A stretch of DNA of 46,504 nt, from NCBI RefSeq assembly GCF_900104225.1, contig NZ_FNJK01000008.1, forward strand, positions 1 to 46,504. Reading direction: 5' to 3'. A program made the translations under genes and the position numbers. Of this stretch, positions 31,689 through 40,615 are shown piece by piece. The notes under the pieces are model-generated. The model had not been told where the DNA came from. It ran no database searches and saw only the letters and a list, made by a program, of their open reading frames with translations. Origin of the DNA: Streptococcus equinus. GTDB lineage: Bacteria > Bacillota > Bacilli > Lactobacillales > Streptococcaceae. Every line of letters begins with the position of its first letter. Position 1 is the first letter of the stretch.

Positions 31689-32504
31689 ATGGCAAAATTT
31701 TTAACACTTAATACGCATTCTTGGTTAGAGGCAAATTCGTTAAAAAAATTATTCGATTTAGCTGAAACGATTTATAGTGAAAATTATGACATTATTTGCC
31801 TTCAAGAAATCAACCAAGATATTCGTGGGTTAGTAACTAAAGAAGTTGAAGGGTATGAAAAATTACCTGGAAGTCCTGAATTACACCGTGATAATTACGC
31901 TCTTCAATTGGTTAACTATCTTAAAAGCCAAGGAAGACATTATTACTGGTCTTGGGCTTATAACCATATTGGTTATGATAAATATAATGAAGGTGTCGTT
32001 ATTCTCTCTAAAAATCCAATCAAAGTTCACGACATCTTAGTATCTGAAGTGGATGATGAAACAGATTATCATACGAGACGTGTCTTAGTGGCTGAGACAG
32101 AAGTTGATGGCAAGCCAATTACGGTGGTGAGTCTTCACATGTCTTGGTTTGGGAAAGGGTTTGAAAGTGAATGGCAAAAGTTGGAGTCAGCCTTGCTTGA
32201 CTATCCAAAACCTTTGGTATTGATGGGAGACTTTAATAATCCTACTGACACTGCTGGTTATGATATGATTATGAAGAGCCCACTTCATTTACAAGATAGC
32301 CATAAAGTGGCTCAAAACATTCAAGGTGATCATACTATTATTGAAGATATTGATGGCTGGGAAGGCAATAAACAGTCACTCAAAGTTGATCACGTTTTTA
32401 CAAGTACAGATATCGAGATTCAATCTTCAACCGTTGTCTTTGATGGCGGTGAATCTCCAATCGTCAGTGACCATTTTGGTCTTGCTGTCGAACTTAACTA
32501 CTAA
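31689..32504 (+). CDS. Endonuclease/exonuclease/phosphatase family protein
   Basis: A 271-residue metal-dependent hydrolase of the EEP (DNase I / sphingomyelinase / synaptojanin) fold. Catalytic landmarks are THSW, IICLQEI (metal Glu), VVSLHMSWFG (His), LVLMGDFNNP (Asp/Asn) and IVSDHFGL (final Asp-His). There is no signal peptide. It follows malT, an association also found in other streptococci, and is probably co-expressed with it; the substrate may be a sugar phosphate or nucleic acid. ATG 31689 has GGGAAGAG upstream; a TTG at 31674 is possible but lacks a site. Confidence 0.85.
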   Translation: MAKFLTLNTHSWLEANSLKKLFDLAETIYSENYDIICLQEINQDIRGLVTKEVEGYEKLPGSPELHRDNYALQLVNYLKSQGRHYYWSWAYNHIGYDKYNEGVVILSKNPIKVHDILVSEVDDETDYHTRRVLVAETEVDGKPITVVSLHMSWFGKGFESEWQKLESALLDYPKPLVLMGDFNNPTDTAGYDMIMKSPLHLQDSHKVAQNIQGDHTIIEDIDGWEGNKQSLKVDHVFTSTDIEIQSSTVVFDGGESPIVSDHFGLAVELNY

Positions 32505-32544
32505 TTAATTCTTACCTCCTAATTATTTGTTTGTTTTTTGTAAA

Positions 32545-32574
32545 AAAATCGCTCCTGATTTCAGGGGCGATTTT
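32545..32574 (+). terminator. Terminator of the malT-EEP unit
   Basis: AAAATCGCTCCTG pairs with CAGGGGCGATTTT over 13 bp around ATTT. Confidence 0.88.
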
Positions 32575-32645
32575 GGGTGTTGTGTGTTATAATGGATCCG
32601 CAATAATGGCATTAAAATAATAAACGATTAATTATGGAGATAAAA

Positions 32646-32813
32646 ATGAAAAAATTTAACGTAGAAATCGAAGAAGTGCTTCAAAAAATTGTAGAAATTG
32701 AGGCAAGCGATGAAAACGAAGCTTTGAAATTGGTAAGCGAACAGTATAGGAAAGAAAATATTGTCCTAGACGAAAATGATTATAAAGGTCATGAACTTAG
32801 GGTTATATCCGAA
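32646..32813 (+). CDS. DpnD/PcfM-like small protein
   Basis: A 55-56 residue acidic protein resembling the DpnD/PcfM family (MKKFNVEIEEVLQKIVEIEASDENEALKLVSEQYRKE, ending in an IVLDENDYKGHE segment). The family is common on firmicute chromosomes and mobile elements, and its function is unclear. ATG 32646 has GGAG at 32635-32638; the upstream ATG at 32634 overlaps that site. A TGTTATAAT extended -10 near 32590 lies just after the previous terminator, so it is its own unit. The reading frame's stop is at 32814-32816. Confidence 0.7.
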
Positions 32814-32826
32814 TAGAGAACGATAA

Positions 32827-32859
32827 AAGAGTGAACATAACATTCACTCTTATTTTTTT
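32827..32859 (+). terminator. Terminator after the DpnD-like gene
   Basis: AAGAGTGAA pairs with TTCACTCTT around a 7-nt loop, followed by ATTTTTTT. It also separates the convergent pepA gene. Confidence 0.88.
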
Positions 32860-32870
32860 GTATTTAATTT

Positions 32871-33908
32871 TTACTCCACAATTGGGCTTTTTAGGTAAGC
32901 ATCAACGAGGCGTTCTGTTGCTTGGACAGAGTCGATATGTGTGCGTTCGTATGAGTGACTTGATTCGATACCAGCTCCAAAAAGGGCGTGTTTGACTTCG
33001 GCACCAGCGCGAAGAGCTGCAGAGGCATCACTACCATAGTATGGGTAGATGTCTAATTTGTATGGAATCTTATTGTCATTTGCCAATTCAACGAGGTGTT
33101 GGCGAAGTTCGAAATTGTAAGGTCCAGAACCATCTTTGGCACAGATTGATACGCTGTATTCATCTGTTTGTTGGTCATCTCCCATTGCTCCCATATCGAC
33201 AGAAAGGTATTCAACGGTTTCTGCTGGAATGCTTGAGTTGGCTCCGTGACCTAATTCTTCAAATGCTGAGAAGTAGAAGTGTGTTGTGTATGGTAAGGTG
33301 ATATTTTGTGCTTTGTATTCTTTAAGCAATTCAATCAGAATAGCTGCTGATACTTTATCATCAAGGTGACGTGATTTGATGAAACCTGATTCAGTAACGA
33401 CTACACGTGGGTCAAATGAGATAAAATCACCAACTTCAATACCAAGAGCACGTGTTTCTTTTTCGTTGGTTACTTTCTCGTCAAGACGAACTTCCATGTT
33501 AGTTTGGTTGCGTTCAGCAGTACCAGCGTCTTTGTAGACGTGAACTGAAGTTTGGTGCATGAGGATAGTACCGCTAATTTTTTTACCATTTTTAGCAACG
33601 TGGATGGTACAATTTTCACCTTCGATAGCGTTGTAGACAAAACCACCGATAAGGTCCATTTTAAGACGACCATCTGGTTTGACAGCACGAACCATGGCAC
33701 CAAGGGTATCAAGGTGAGCTGTGACCACGCGGTGTTTGCTGTCATCTTTACCAGTGACAGTGACCATAACGCCACCTTTATTTGTGCGGACAGGAGCGTA
33801 GCCAAAGCTTTCAAGTTCAGCAATCACGTAATTCATAATGTGACTTGTGTAGCCAGTCGGTGAAGGGATATTTGCAAGTTTTGTAATATAATCAACTGTT
33901 GTTTTCAT
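32871..33908 (-). CDS. pepA: M42 family glutamyl aminopeptidase
   Basis: A zinc/cobalt metallo-aminopeptidase of 345 residues that removes N-terminal Glu/Asp from peptides in the cytosol. Metal ligands are visible in VVTAHLDTLG (His, Asp), SRHLDDKVS (Asp), EELGHGAN (catalytic Glu-Glu), VDMGAMG (Asp) and SHSYERTH (His). The full length is normal. GGAGAAGCA lies before the ATG. The leader carries a TATCGG/CCGATA inverted repeat (33935-33952) and a TGTTATAAT extended -10. Confidence 0.93.
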   Translation of the reverse strand: MKTTVDYITKLANIPSPTGYTSHIMNYVIAELESFGYAPVRTNKGGVMVTVTGKDDSKHRVVTAHLDTLGAMVRAVKPDGRLKMDLIGGFVYNAIEGENCTIHVAKNGKKISGTILMHQTSVHVYKDAGTAERNQTNMEVRLDEKVTNEKETRALGIEVGDFISFDPRVVVTESGFIKSRHLDDKVSAAILIELLKEYKAQNITLPYTTHFYFSAFEELGHGANSSIPAETVEYLSVDMGAMGDDQQTDEYSVSICAKDGSGPYNFELRQHLVELANDNKIPYKLDIYPYYGSDASAALRAGAEVKHALFGAGIESSHSYERTHIDSVQATERLVDAYLKSPIVE

Positions 33909-33934
33909 TGCTTCTCCAATACAATCTAGTCATT

Positions 33935-33952
33935 TATCGGTATTTTCCGATA
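33935..33952 (-). promoter_or_regulatory. Inverted repeat in the pepA leader
   Basis: TATCGG-6 nt-CCGATA lies between the predicted -10 and the pepA ribosome-binding site. It could be an operator or a leader hairpin. Confidence 0.35.
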
Positions 33953-34009
33953 GTCTAATGCTATTATAACATTTATCAGTAACTTTGTTTCTGCTAAGGG
34001 GGAAAGTCA

Positions 34010-34480
34010 TTATGATTGAGCTTGAGCAAGGTTTTGATAATGTTCAACGATAATTTTGGCTAAGCGCTCAATATCTGAACTGGTCCCACGAAGTTCAAAA
34101 TCTCCAAGCATAGGAAAACCAAATCGTTTGGCGTATTGCTTGGCAGTTAAGCAATATTGTTCGTTAAAATTGCGGTTTCCTGAGCCGATGATACCAAAAC
34201 AATGTTTGTAGTTATCGTGAGCAGCGATAAAATCTCCCAGCGGATTGGTTAAGATTTCGACATCACCTGAGTCAATGCCGTTGCCACCTTCTAGGTAAGT
34301 TGGCAAAATAGCCACAAAAGGTGAGGCTACAGGAAAGGTTTCACGGTTAAGGTCCTTGATATTGATGGCTTTGCTAGAGAGCTGATAGTGGTTCTGAAGA
34401 TATTCTCCTAAACGTTTCACAAAGCTCTGGACATTGCCACTTAAGCTAATGTAGACGATGGTTAGTGTTTTTTCTGTCAT
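34010..34480 (-). CDS. nrdI: Flavodoxin-like protein NrdI
   Basis: A 156-residue FMN protein that helps form the dimanganese-tyrosyl radical cofactor of class Ib ribonucleotide reductase. It has the NrdI pattern: [17 protein letters not shown] at the N-terminus (FMN phosphate loop), [10 protein letters not shown], and [18 protein letters not shown] 34480 ([10 protein letters not shown]) is the family start; the reading frame continues to 34540 without support. nrdE/nrdF are not in the window, as is usual for streptococcal nrdI. It is divergent from the GntR gene. Confidence 0.9.
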   Translation of the reverse strand: MTEKTLTIVYISLSGNVQSFVKRLGEYLQNHYQLSSKAINIKDLNRETFPVASPFVAILPTYLEGGNGIDSGDVEILTNPLGDFIAAHDNYKHCFGIIGSGNRNFNEQYCLTAKQYAKRFGFPMLGDFELRGTSSDIERLAKIIVEHYQNLAQAQS

Positions 34481-34617
34481 AAGACACCTCATGTGAATAG
34501 TGTTTTTAGCCAATTTACCATATTGAAAATAGATAAACAAGCAATTAGCTTGGGGAAATTAGTAAAGTTGAAAAGGAGCTATTGTTGCGAATATTGGACA
34601 AACAACCTGACTCTACG

Positions 34618-34666
34618 TTATAATATGACTATAGTTTAAAAATATTAGTCTATACAAGTAGAGTAG
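34618..34666 (+). promoter_or_regulatory. Promoter and candidate operator of the first GntR gene
   Basis: A TATAAT -10 near 34619 lies after a TTGGAC/TGGACA -35 candidate with a long (18-19 bp) spacer. Downstream, the bottom-strand sequence ACTTGTATAGACTAAT near 34651-34666 resembles GntR/HutC operators (TGGTATAGACCA type), suggesting autoregulation. Confidence 0.45.
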
Positions 34667-34675
34667 GAGCGATCT

Positions 34676-35401
34676 ATGTCAAAATATGAAGAGATTGCAG
34701 GGATTATTCGAAATAGAATTTCAGATGGTACTTATCCGATTGATTCCATGTTGCCAATCCAGTCTGATTTGGCAAAAGAATTTGGTGTCAGTCGAATGAC
34801 TGTGAAAAAAGCTATTGAGATGTTAACAATCGAAGGTTTAGTCATCTCAAAACAAGGAAATGGAACGAAAGTTTTAAATTCATCGTTTTGGGATAAAGAA
34901 GATTCTAAATTCCGATTAAATAATTATAACGGCTTGAGCCACGATATGAAGGATGATCCTCGACAATTAACGAGTCAAATTATTGAGTTTACGGTTGAAT
35001 TTCCCAATGCGGAAATTGCTGAGCGCCTTCAAGTGGAAGAATCAACGCCAGTTTATAAGATTATTCGATTACGTCTCTTAGATGGTGAGCCGTATGCGCT
35101 TGAGCATACTTACATGGCTTGCGATTTAGTTCCAGGTCTGGATGATAGTATTTTATTAGCGTCTGTTTATGATTATCTTTGGAATACTTTAGAGCTTAAA
35201 TTTGCAGGTTCTTATCGCCATATCACCGCTGAAAAGCCTGATCAATATGATAAGGATTACCTAGATTGTCAAAAGGATGATCCGATTTTGCAAGTTGAGC
35301 AAGTGGTTTATTTGGAAAATGGAAGACCAATTGAGTATTCACGCACACGAAATCGTTATGATGTACGAGGATATTCATTGCTAGATGTTAAAAATAGTTA
35401 A
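34676..35401 (+). CDS. GntR/HutC family regulator (UTRA domain), upstream of manA
   Basis: A 241-residue regulator. The winged helix is at 1-68 (KYEEIAGIIRNRISDGTYPIDSMLPIQSDLAKEFGVSRMTVKKAIEML, then GLVISKQGNGTKVL) and the UTRA ligand domain follows (EESTPVYKIIRLRLLDGEPYALEHTYM, PILQVEQVVYLENGRPIEYSRTRNRYD). UTRA regulators sense sugar phosphates. manA lies 87 nt downstream with no terminator between, so the ligand is likely a hexose phosphate. It is a close relative of the GntR at 38863. Confidence 0.87.
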   Translation: MSKYEEIAGIIRNRISDGTYPIDSMLPIQSDLAKEFGVSRMTVKKAIEMLTIEGLVISKQGNGTKVLNSSFWDKEDSKFRLNNYNGLSHDMKDDPRQLTSQIIEFTVEFPNAEIAERLQVEESTPVYKIIRLRLLDGEPYALEHTYMACDLVPGLDDSILLASVYDYLWNTLELKFAGSYRHITAEKPDQYDKDYLDCQKDDPILQVEQVVYLENGRPIEYSRTRNRYDVRGYSLLDVKNS

Positions 35402-35487
35402 GAGTCGATGATGTCATTTTAAGTCTGGAGCAGTGTTTCCAGGCTTAACTGTTGAACAGGTAAAATGCCTGAAGGAAAGGAAAAATT

Positions 35488-36438
35488 ATGGCAGAACCAT
35501 TATTTTTAAAAGCACAAATGCACGATAAAATTTGGGGTGGTACTAAACTTCGTGATGAGTTTGGTTATGATATTCCAACAGAAACGACTGGAGAATACTG
35601 GGCTATTTCAGCTCATCCAAATGGTGTTTCAATTGTCGATAATGGGACCTATAAAGGTCAGGGGCTAGATTCACTTTATCGCGAACACAAAGAACTTTTT
35701 GGGTACCCAAAATCAGAAGTTTTTCCTTTGTTAACAAAAATTTTGGATGCCAATGATTGGCTTAGTGTTCAAGTTCATCCAGATGATGCCTATGCATTTG
35801 AACATGAAGGAGAACTTGGGAAAACAGAATGCTGGTATGTCATTGCTGCTGATGAAGATTCTGAGATTATCTATGGTCATAACGCTAAGTCAAAAGAAGA
35901 ACTTCGTCAGATGATTGAGTCAGGTGACTGGGATGACTTGTTGACAAAAGTTCCAGTCAAAGCAGGTGATTTTTTCTACGTACCAAGTGGCACAATGCAT
36001 GCTATTGGTAAAGGTATTTTGATTTTAGAAACCCAACAATCAAGTGATACAACTTACCGTGTTTATGATTTCGATCGTCGAGATGCTGCAGGGAATCTTC
36101 GTGATTTGCACATTGAACAATCTATCGATGTTCTAACTATCGGTGAGCCAGCTAACAGCACACCTGTAACGCTTGATGTTGATAACTTGAGTTCTAGCCT
36201 TTTGGTGTCAAATGAATTCTTTGCAGTTTACAAGTGGGTAGTCTCTGGCGAGGTTGCTTTTAGTCAAACAGTGCCCTACCTTTTGGTTAGTGTCTTAGCT
36301 GGTCAAGGAAGTCTGACGGTGGATAACTGTGTTTATAATGTCAAAAAGGGAGATCATTTCATTCTTCCCAATGACGTTAAAACATGGAAGTTTGATGGTA
36401 ATCTAGAAATTATCGCTAGTCATCCAAATGAAAAATAA
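35488..36438 (+). CDS. manA: Mannose-6-phosphate isomerase, class I
   Basis: This enzyme interconverts mannose-6-phosphate and fructose-6-phosphate. The 316-residue length is that of Gram-positive ManA. Zinc ligands are in SVQVHPDDAYAFEHE (Gln, His), GKTECWYVI (Glu) and PSGTMHAIGKG (His). GAAGGAAAGG lies before the ATG. A 9-bp hairpin (AAGTCTGGA/TCCAGGCTT) without a U-run lies between the GntR gene and manA. It converges on panBCD. Confidence 0.94.
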   Translation: MAEPLFLKAQMHDKIWGGTKLRDEFGYDIPTETTGEYWAISAHPNGVSIVDNGTYKGQGLDSLYREHKELFGYPKSEVFPLLTKILDANDWLSVQVHPDDAYAFEHEGELGKTECWYVIAADEDSEIIYGHNAKSKEELRQMIESGDWDDLLTKVPVKAGDFFYVPSGTMHAIGKGILILETQQSSDTTYRVYDFDRRDAAGNLRDLHIEQSIDVLTIGEPANSTPVTLDVDNLSSSLLVSNEFFAVYKWVVSGEVAFSQTVPYLLVSVLAGQGSLTVDNCVYNVKKGDHFILPNDVKTWKFDGNLEIIASHPNEK

Positions 36439-36449
36439 TAAGTAAGTAT

Positions 36450-36490
36450 AAATAAAAAGAAATCCGATATTTTCGGATTTCTTTTTATTT
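36450..36490. terminator. Bidirectional terminator between manA and panD
   Basis: AAATAAAAAGAAATCCGA pairs perfectly with its complement (18 bp) around a 5-nt loop, giving U-runs on both strands. It slightly overlaps the panD stop. Confidence 0.92.
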
Positions 36491-36886
36491 TTCAACTTCA
36501 AGGTCATACAAACGCCCAGCTTTTTCATAGCGTGTGAAGCGCGTGAGTTGATTTTTTTCATTAACGAAGACAACACGCGGTTTATGCGTTTTAGCTTCTT
36601 CTGGCGTAAGGTCAGCGTATGACATGATGATAACGTGGTCGCCAACGTTAACGAGTTTTGCTGCTGCACCATTTAGGCAAATTTCACCTTTACCAGGTTC
36701 GCCAGCGATGATGTAAGTTTCTAAGCGGCTACCTGTTTCAACATCAGCAATTTGAACTTTTTCGTATTCTACCATTCCAGCTGTCTCAAATAATTCTGGG
36801 TCAACGGTGATACTTCCGACGTAATCCACTTCAGCACCTGTCACCACAGCGCGGTGGATTTTTGATTTTAACATTTGAATGTGCAC
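36485..36886 (-). CDS. panD: Aspartate 1-decarboxylase
   Basis: A pyruvoyl enzyme making beta-alanine for pantothenate, 133 residues. The self-processing site Gly24-Ser25 (YVGSIT) falls at exactly the position known in E. coli when ATG 36886 is used, which supports this start. Other marks are [12 protein letters not shown] and [20 protein letters not shown]. It is the last gene of a panB-panC-panD unit and ends in a bidirectional terminator. Confidence 0.95.
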   Translation of the reverse strand: MHIQMLKSKIHRAVVTGAEVDYVGSITVDPELFETAGMVEYEKVQIADVETGSRLETYIIAGEPGKGEICLNGAAAKLVNVGDHVIIMSYADLTPEEAKTHKPRVVFVNEKNQLTRFTRYEKAGRLYDLEVEK

Positions 36887-36898
36887 GTTTTTTCTCCC

Positions 36899-37741
36899 TT
36901 ATTCGTAAATGTGATTGTCGATTAAGCGTGTTTTGCCGATATAGACAGCGATAGCATTGAGAACAGGACGGTCAATTTCGCTGACAGGTTCAAGCGTTTT
37001 CCAGTCAACAAATTCAACATAATCGATTTTAGCCAAAGGCTCTTTTTCGATGAAAGTTGTCATGGCTTGTTTTAATTTATTAGTGTCTTTTTCACCGTCA
37101 CGAATCATTTTTTCAGCGAGTGCCAAACTTTGTGAGAGAACTAGCGCAGCTTTTCGTTCGTCAGCTGAGAGATAAGTATTACGAGAGCTTTTAGCAAGAC
37201 CATCAGCTTCGCGGACAATTGGACAGCCAATGATTTCAAGGTTGAAGTTCAAATCTTCGACCATGTGTTTGATTACAGCTAATTGTTGAGCATCTTTTTG
37301 ACCAAAGTAAGCTTTATTGGGTTCGACAATATTGAAGAGTTTTCCAACAACGGTACAAACGCCACGGAAGTGAATTGGACGTGTTTTCCCGCAAAGACCT
37401 TTTGTCAATGTTGACATGTCAATGAAACTTGAAAAAGTAGGAGAGTACATGTCACTTGGTTCCGGATTAAAAATGAGGCTAGCACCAGCTGCTTCACAGA
37501 GTTTAGCATCTTGCTCTAAATCACGTGGGTAGCTTTCAAGATCTTCAGTCGGAGCAAATTGAATGGGATTGACAAAAACGCTGACAACAACGTGGTCATT
37601 TTCGGCAACAGCTTTGTCAATCAAGCTCTTATGTCCTTCGTGTAGATAACCCATGGTAGGAACAAGTCCAATAGTTTTTCCCTCTGCTTTCCAAGCTTGA
37701 ACAGCTTTTCTAACGTCTTCAACAGTGTGAACGATTTTCAT
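36899..37741 (-). CDS. panC: Pantothenate synthetase
   Basis: This enzyme joins pantoate and beta-alanine with ATP. The 280 residues have the HIGH-type motif VPTMGYLHEGHKSLI, NPIQFAPTEDLESYPR, and the KMSKS-like GLAKSSRNTYLS. It lies 12 nt upstream of panD and 23 nt downstream of panB, so the three are one operon. Confidence 0.96.
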   Translation of the reverse strand: MKIVHTVEDVRKAVQAWKAEGKTIGLVPTMGYLHEGHKSLIDKAVAENDHVVVSVFVNPIQFAPTEDLESYPRDLEQDAKLCEAAGASLIFNPEPSDMYSPTFSSFIDMSTLTKGLCGKTRPIHFRGVCTVVGKLFNIVEPNKAYFGQKDAQQLAVIKHMVEDLNFNLEIIGCPIVREADGLAKSSRNTYLSADERKAALVLSQSLALAEKMIRDGEKDTNKLKQAMTTFIEKEPLAKIDYVEFVDWKTLEPVSEIDRPVLNAIAVYIGKTRLIDNHIYE

Positions 37742-37764
37742 GTAATGTCATGCCTCTTTTCTAA

Positions 37765-38592
37765 TTAGTAGAGTTTTTCAATAATACTGTCATCAATGTG
37801 ATATTCATTATCAGGTGTTGGAAATTTTTGGTTGGCTACATCTTCGATATAAGATGTAACGGCATCTGAAATGAGTGCACCAATATTAGCGTAGCGTTTG
37901 ACGAATTTTGGTGTGAAATCAGAGAATAATCCTAATAAATCAGCGTAGACGAGCACTTGACCATCTGTTTGATTGCCAGCGCCGATTCCGATTGTCGGGA
38001 TATCGAGCTGCTTAGTAACGAGTTGAGCTAGCTTAGCTGGGATGGCTTCAAGAACGACGGCAAAAGCGCCAGCTTCTTGAACGGCTTTAGCATCTTCTAA
38101 AAGTTGTTTGGCAGCAGCTTTGGTTTTAGCTTGAACTTTAAAACCACCGAAAGCATTGATGTGCTGAGGGGTTAGACCAAGGTGAGCACAAACTGGGATT
38201 CCTGCATCAACCATTGCTTTAATTTGTGGGCAGACACTTTTGCCGCCTTCTAATTTGACTGCTTGGCAGTGAGTCTCTTTCATTAAGCGCCCAGCATTTT
38301 CCACAGCTTTTTCGACAGATACTTGATAAGACATAAATGGCATATCGACGATGACCAAAGCATTTTTAGCACCGCGGCATACAGCCTTACCATGGTGAAT
38401 CATATCTTCCATAGTGACTGAAATAGTATCATCGTATCCTAACATGACATTTCCAAGAGAGTCACCAACAAGAATGCTGTTGACACCTGTACTGTCGATT
38501 AATTTAGCAGTTGAATAATCGTAGGCGGTTAACATGGTTAATTTCTTACCGTCTGCTTTTGCTTTTTGAAAGCTCAATACGGTATTTTTCAT
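37765..38592 (-). CDS. panB: 3-methyl-2-oxobutanoate hydroxymethyltransferase
   Basis: This is the first committed step to pantothenate: hydroxymethyl transfer from methylene-THF to ketoisovalerate. The 275 residues contain [64 protein letters not shown] and [15 protein letters not shown], all diagnostic. AAGGAGA lies before the ATG. panE (ketopantoate reductase) is not in the window. Confidence 0.96.
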   Translation of the reverse strand: MKNTVLSFQKAKADGKKLTMLTAYDYSTAKLIDSTGVNSILVGDSLGNVMLGYDDTISVTMEDMIHHGKAVCRGAKNALVIVDMPFMSYQVSVEKAVENAGRLMKETHCQAVKLEGGKSVCPQIKAMVDAGIPVCAHLGLTPQHINAFGGFKVQAKTKAAAKQLLEDAKAVQEAGAFAVVLEAIPAKLAQLVTKQLDIPTIGIGAGNQTDGQVLVYADLLGLFSDFTPKFVKRYANIGALISDAVTSYIEDVANQKFPTPDNEYHIDDSIIEKLY

Positions 38593-38862
38593 GAGAGTCT
38601 CCTTTCGCCAAAAGTCTCAAAAACTTTTAGAATAAAACATGTCTAGCTAACATTATATCAAATATTCAGAAAATTTAAAATTGTAGGTCAAAAATAAGAT
38701 GAGTAGATTATTTAATGCTCTGTTTCCCTTTCTAGATGGAGCAACTTTTTGTAGAAAAATGTATCATTTGCAAGAAATTGTCAAATAACATTTGGAACTT
38801 CGAGGCTTCTAGTTTACAATATAGATAAACAAAAGAGTAAGTACATGAACGAAGGAGAAAAA
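38593..38862. other. Divergent intergenic region panB / GntR
   Basis: 270 bp of AT-rich DNA holding the panB leader on the left and the GntR promoter (38792-38820) on the right. I see no ORF or strong hairpin in it. Confidence 0.5.
38792..38820 (+). promoter_or_regulatory. Promoter of the second GntR gene
   Basis: TTGGAA (38792-38797), 17 bp and TACAAT (38815-38820) place the start near 38827. Confidence 0.65.
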
Positions 38863-39576
38863 ATGGAAAAATACAACCTCATTGCAAATGATGTTCGCAA
38901 GAAAATTTTGGAAGGTGTGTATCAACCAAATGAGCAATTGCCTTTTGAAAAAGATTTTTGCAAAGCATATAAAGTTAGTAAAATGACGGTTAAAAAGGCT
39001 CTAGACATTTTAGTTGCAGAAGGTTTGATTTATAAGCGCCGTGGTGCTGGTACCTTTGTCATGGATTTATCGGTTGAAAAAATGGAAAAAATGCTGATGG
39101 ATATTCAAATGATGGGGACAACAGCTTTTTATCCAGACAAAAAAATTACAAGTCGTGTAATTGATTTTACAGTTGTAAAAGCAAACGCTGAAATTGCAGA
39201 GAAGTTAAAAATTAAAGAAACAAGCTTTGTTTATAAAATTCATCGTGTCCGTTTGGTTGATGATAAACCAACAGTTATTGAAGAAACTTACATGCCAATT
39301 GATTTGATTACAGGTTTGAAAATCGAGCATGTGGAAAATTCGATTTATGATTACATTGAAAATGACCTTGGCTTGAAGATTCAATCTGGTCACCGAACCA
39401 TTACGGTTCGACGTGCGACAGATGAAGAAGCTGACTACTTGGCACTTGAACAAGGTGATCCTGTAGCAGTAGCTGTTCAAACAGGTTATTTAACAAATGG
39501 AGCTGCGTTTGAATACTCAATTAGTACGCATCGTTATGATGAATTTTCATTGGAGATTGTTTTAACACATCGTTAG
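38863..39576 (+). CDS. GntR/HutC family regulator (UTRA domain), upstream of a ROK kinase
   Basis: A 237-residue regulator with winged helix (KYNLIANDVRKKILEGVYQPNEQLPFEKDFCKAYKVSKMTVKKALDIL, GLIYKRRGAGTFVM) and UTRA domain (SFVYKIHRVRLVDDKPTVIEETYMP, DPVAVAVQTGYLTNGAAFEYSISTHRYDEF). ATG 38863 has GGAG 7 nt upstream; an ATG at 38845 overlaps poorly. It lies 33 nt upstream of a ROK kinase and probably regulates that unit. It is similar in layout to the GntR at 34676 and may be its paralogue. Confidence 0.87.
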   Translation: MEKYNLIANDVRKKILEGVYQPNEQLPFEKDFCKAYKVSKMTVKKALDILVAEGLIYKRRGAGTFVMDLSVEKMEKMLMDIQMMGTTAFYPDKKITSRVIDFTVVKANAEIAEKLKIKETSFVYKIHRVRLVDDKPTVIEETYMPIDLITGLKIEHVENSIYDYIENDLGLKIQSGHRTITVRRATDEEADYLALEQGDPVAVAVQTGYLTNGAAFEYSISTHRYDEFSLEIVLTHR

Positions 39577-39609
39577 CAGTGATCTTGCTACGTAGAAATG
39601 GAGAAGAAA

Positions 39610-40473
39610 ATGAATTTAGTCGTGTTTGATATTGGTGGAACTTCTGTGAAATATGGCCATTACCAAGACAGTGCCATTGATAAAAAAGGTTCCTTTCCAA
39701 CTCCCAAAACTTGGGAAGAAATGAAAGAAAACTTGTATCGTGTCTTTACAGAATTATCAGATGCTGATACCAAAGGGGTTGCTATCTCAAGCCCAGGTGC
39801 CGTAGATACTGAAGAAGGTGTGATTAAAGGATTTAGTGCGATTCCTTATATCCATCATTTTAAAATTATCGATGAGTTGGAAGCTATGTTTGGCCTTCCG
39901 GTGACTATTGAAAATGATGCTAACTGTGCAGGTCTTGCTGAAAGTAAGTTTGGTATCGGAAAGAATAGCAAAAATGCGATTTATTTCATTTTAGGAACTG
40001 GTATCGGTGGTGCCGTTTGTTTGGATGGCAAATTGTACAAAGGAAGCAGTTTGTACGGCGGTGAATTTGGGTTTATGATTATCAAAGATGGCATTACGCT
40101 TAGTAATCTTGCTAGCCCAGTTGCAGTCGCTAAAAAATACGCTAAAGAACATGGCTTAACTGATTTTACAGGAAAAGATTTGTTTGATTTGGCAGACGCT
40201 GGCAATAGTGATGCTAAAGCTGCCTTATCAGAAATGTATGATGTCATTGCTATTGGTATTTTTAATTGCCTAGTCAGCATCAACCCAGATTTAGTTGGTA
40301 TTGGTGGTGGTATTTCTGCGCGTGAAGATTTGGTTCCAGAACTTGAAAAACGTCTTCAAAAACTTGTTGAGAAAACAGATGCTCACGGTTTAGACTATCA
40401 AGTGAAAACTTGCCAATTCCGAAATGATGCCAATCTCCTAGGAGCTGTTTCTAATTTCTTGGATAGCAAGTAA
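39610..40473 (+). CDS. ROK family sugar kinase
   Basis: A 287-residue sugar kinase. The ATP-phosphate loop is VVFDIGGTSVKYG, the catalytic Asp is in ENDANCAG, and GTGIGGAVCLDG is the ATP-binding segment. The Cys-rich zinc motif (CxCGxxGCxE) of glucokinase/NanK-type ROK proteins is missing: after GEFGFMI the chain goes straight to NLASPVAVAKKY. This fits the beta-glucoside kinase-like subgroup. GGAG lies 6 nt before ATG 39610. It is co-transcribed with the GntR gene and followed by a terminator. Confidence 0.88.
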   Translation: MNLVVFDIGGTSVKYGHYQDSAIDKKGSFPTPKTWEEMKENLYRVFTELSDADTKGVAISSPGAVDTEEGVIKGFSAIPYIHHFKIIDELEAMFGLPVTIENDANCAGLAESKFGIGKNSKNAIYFILGTGIGGAVCLDGKLYKGSSLYGGEFGFMIIKDGITLSNLASPVAVAKKYAKEHGLTDFTGKDLFDLADAGNSDAKAALSEMYDVIAIGIFNCLVSINPDLVGIGGGISAREDLVPELEKRLQKLVEKTDAHGLDYQVKTCQFRNDANLLGAVSNFLDSK

Positions 40474-40479
40474 TCATTT

Positions 40480-40511
40480 GAGGCTTGGATGATTGTCCAA
40501 GTCTCTTTTTA
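40480..40511 (+). terminator. Terminator of the GntR-ROK unit
   Basis: GAGGCTTGGA pairs with TCCAAGTCTC (10 bp, one G-U) and is followed by a U-run. Confidence 0.85.
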
Positions 40512-40615
40512 TTTGGAAAATAAGCCTTTTAAAATGGATAATGCATTGGTATTTTGGGGCGTTTAGTGTTAAAATAATATACAATATAAATCTGTATGCA
40601 AAAGAAGAGGTCCTT

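Noticed and set aside
40493..40615. Upstream extension of the relA reading frame
   Set aside because: It crosses the ROK terminator and the AT-rich relA promoter region; ATG 40616 has a good ribosome-binding site and the normal Rel N-terminus.
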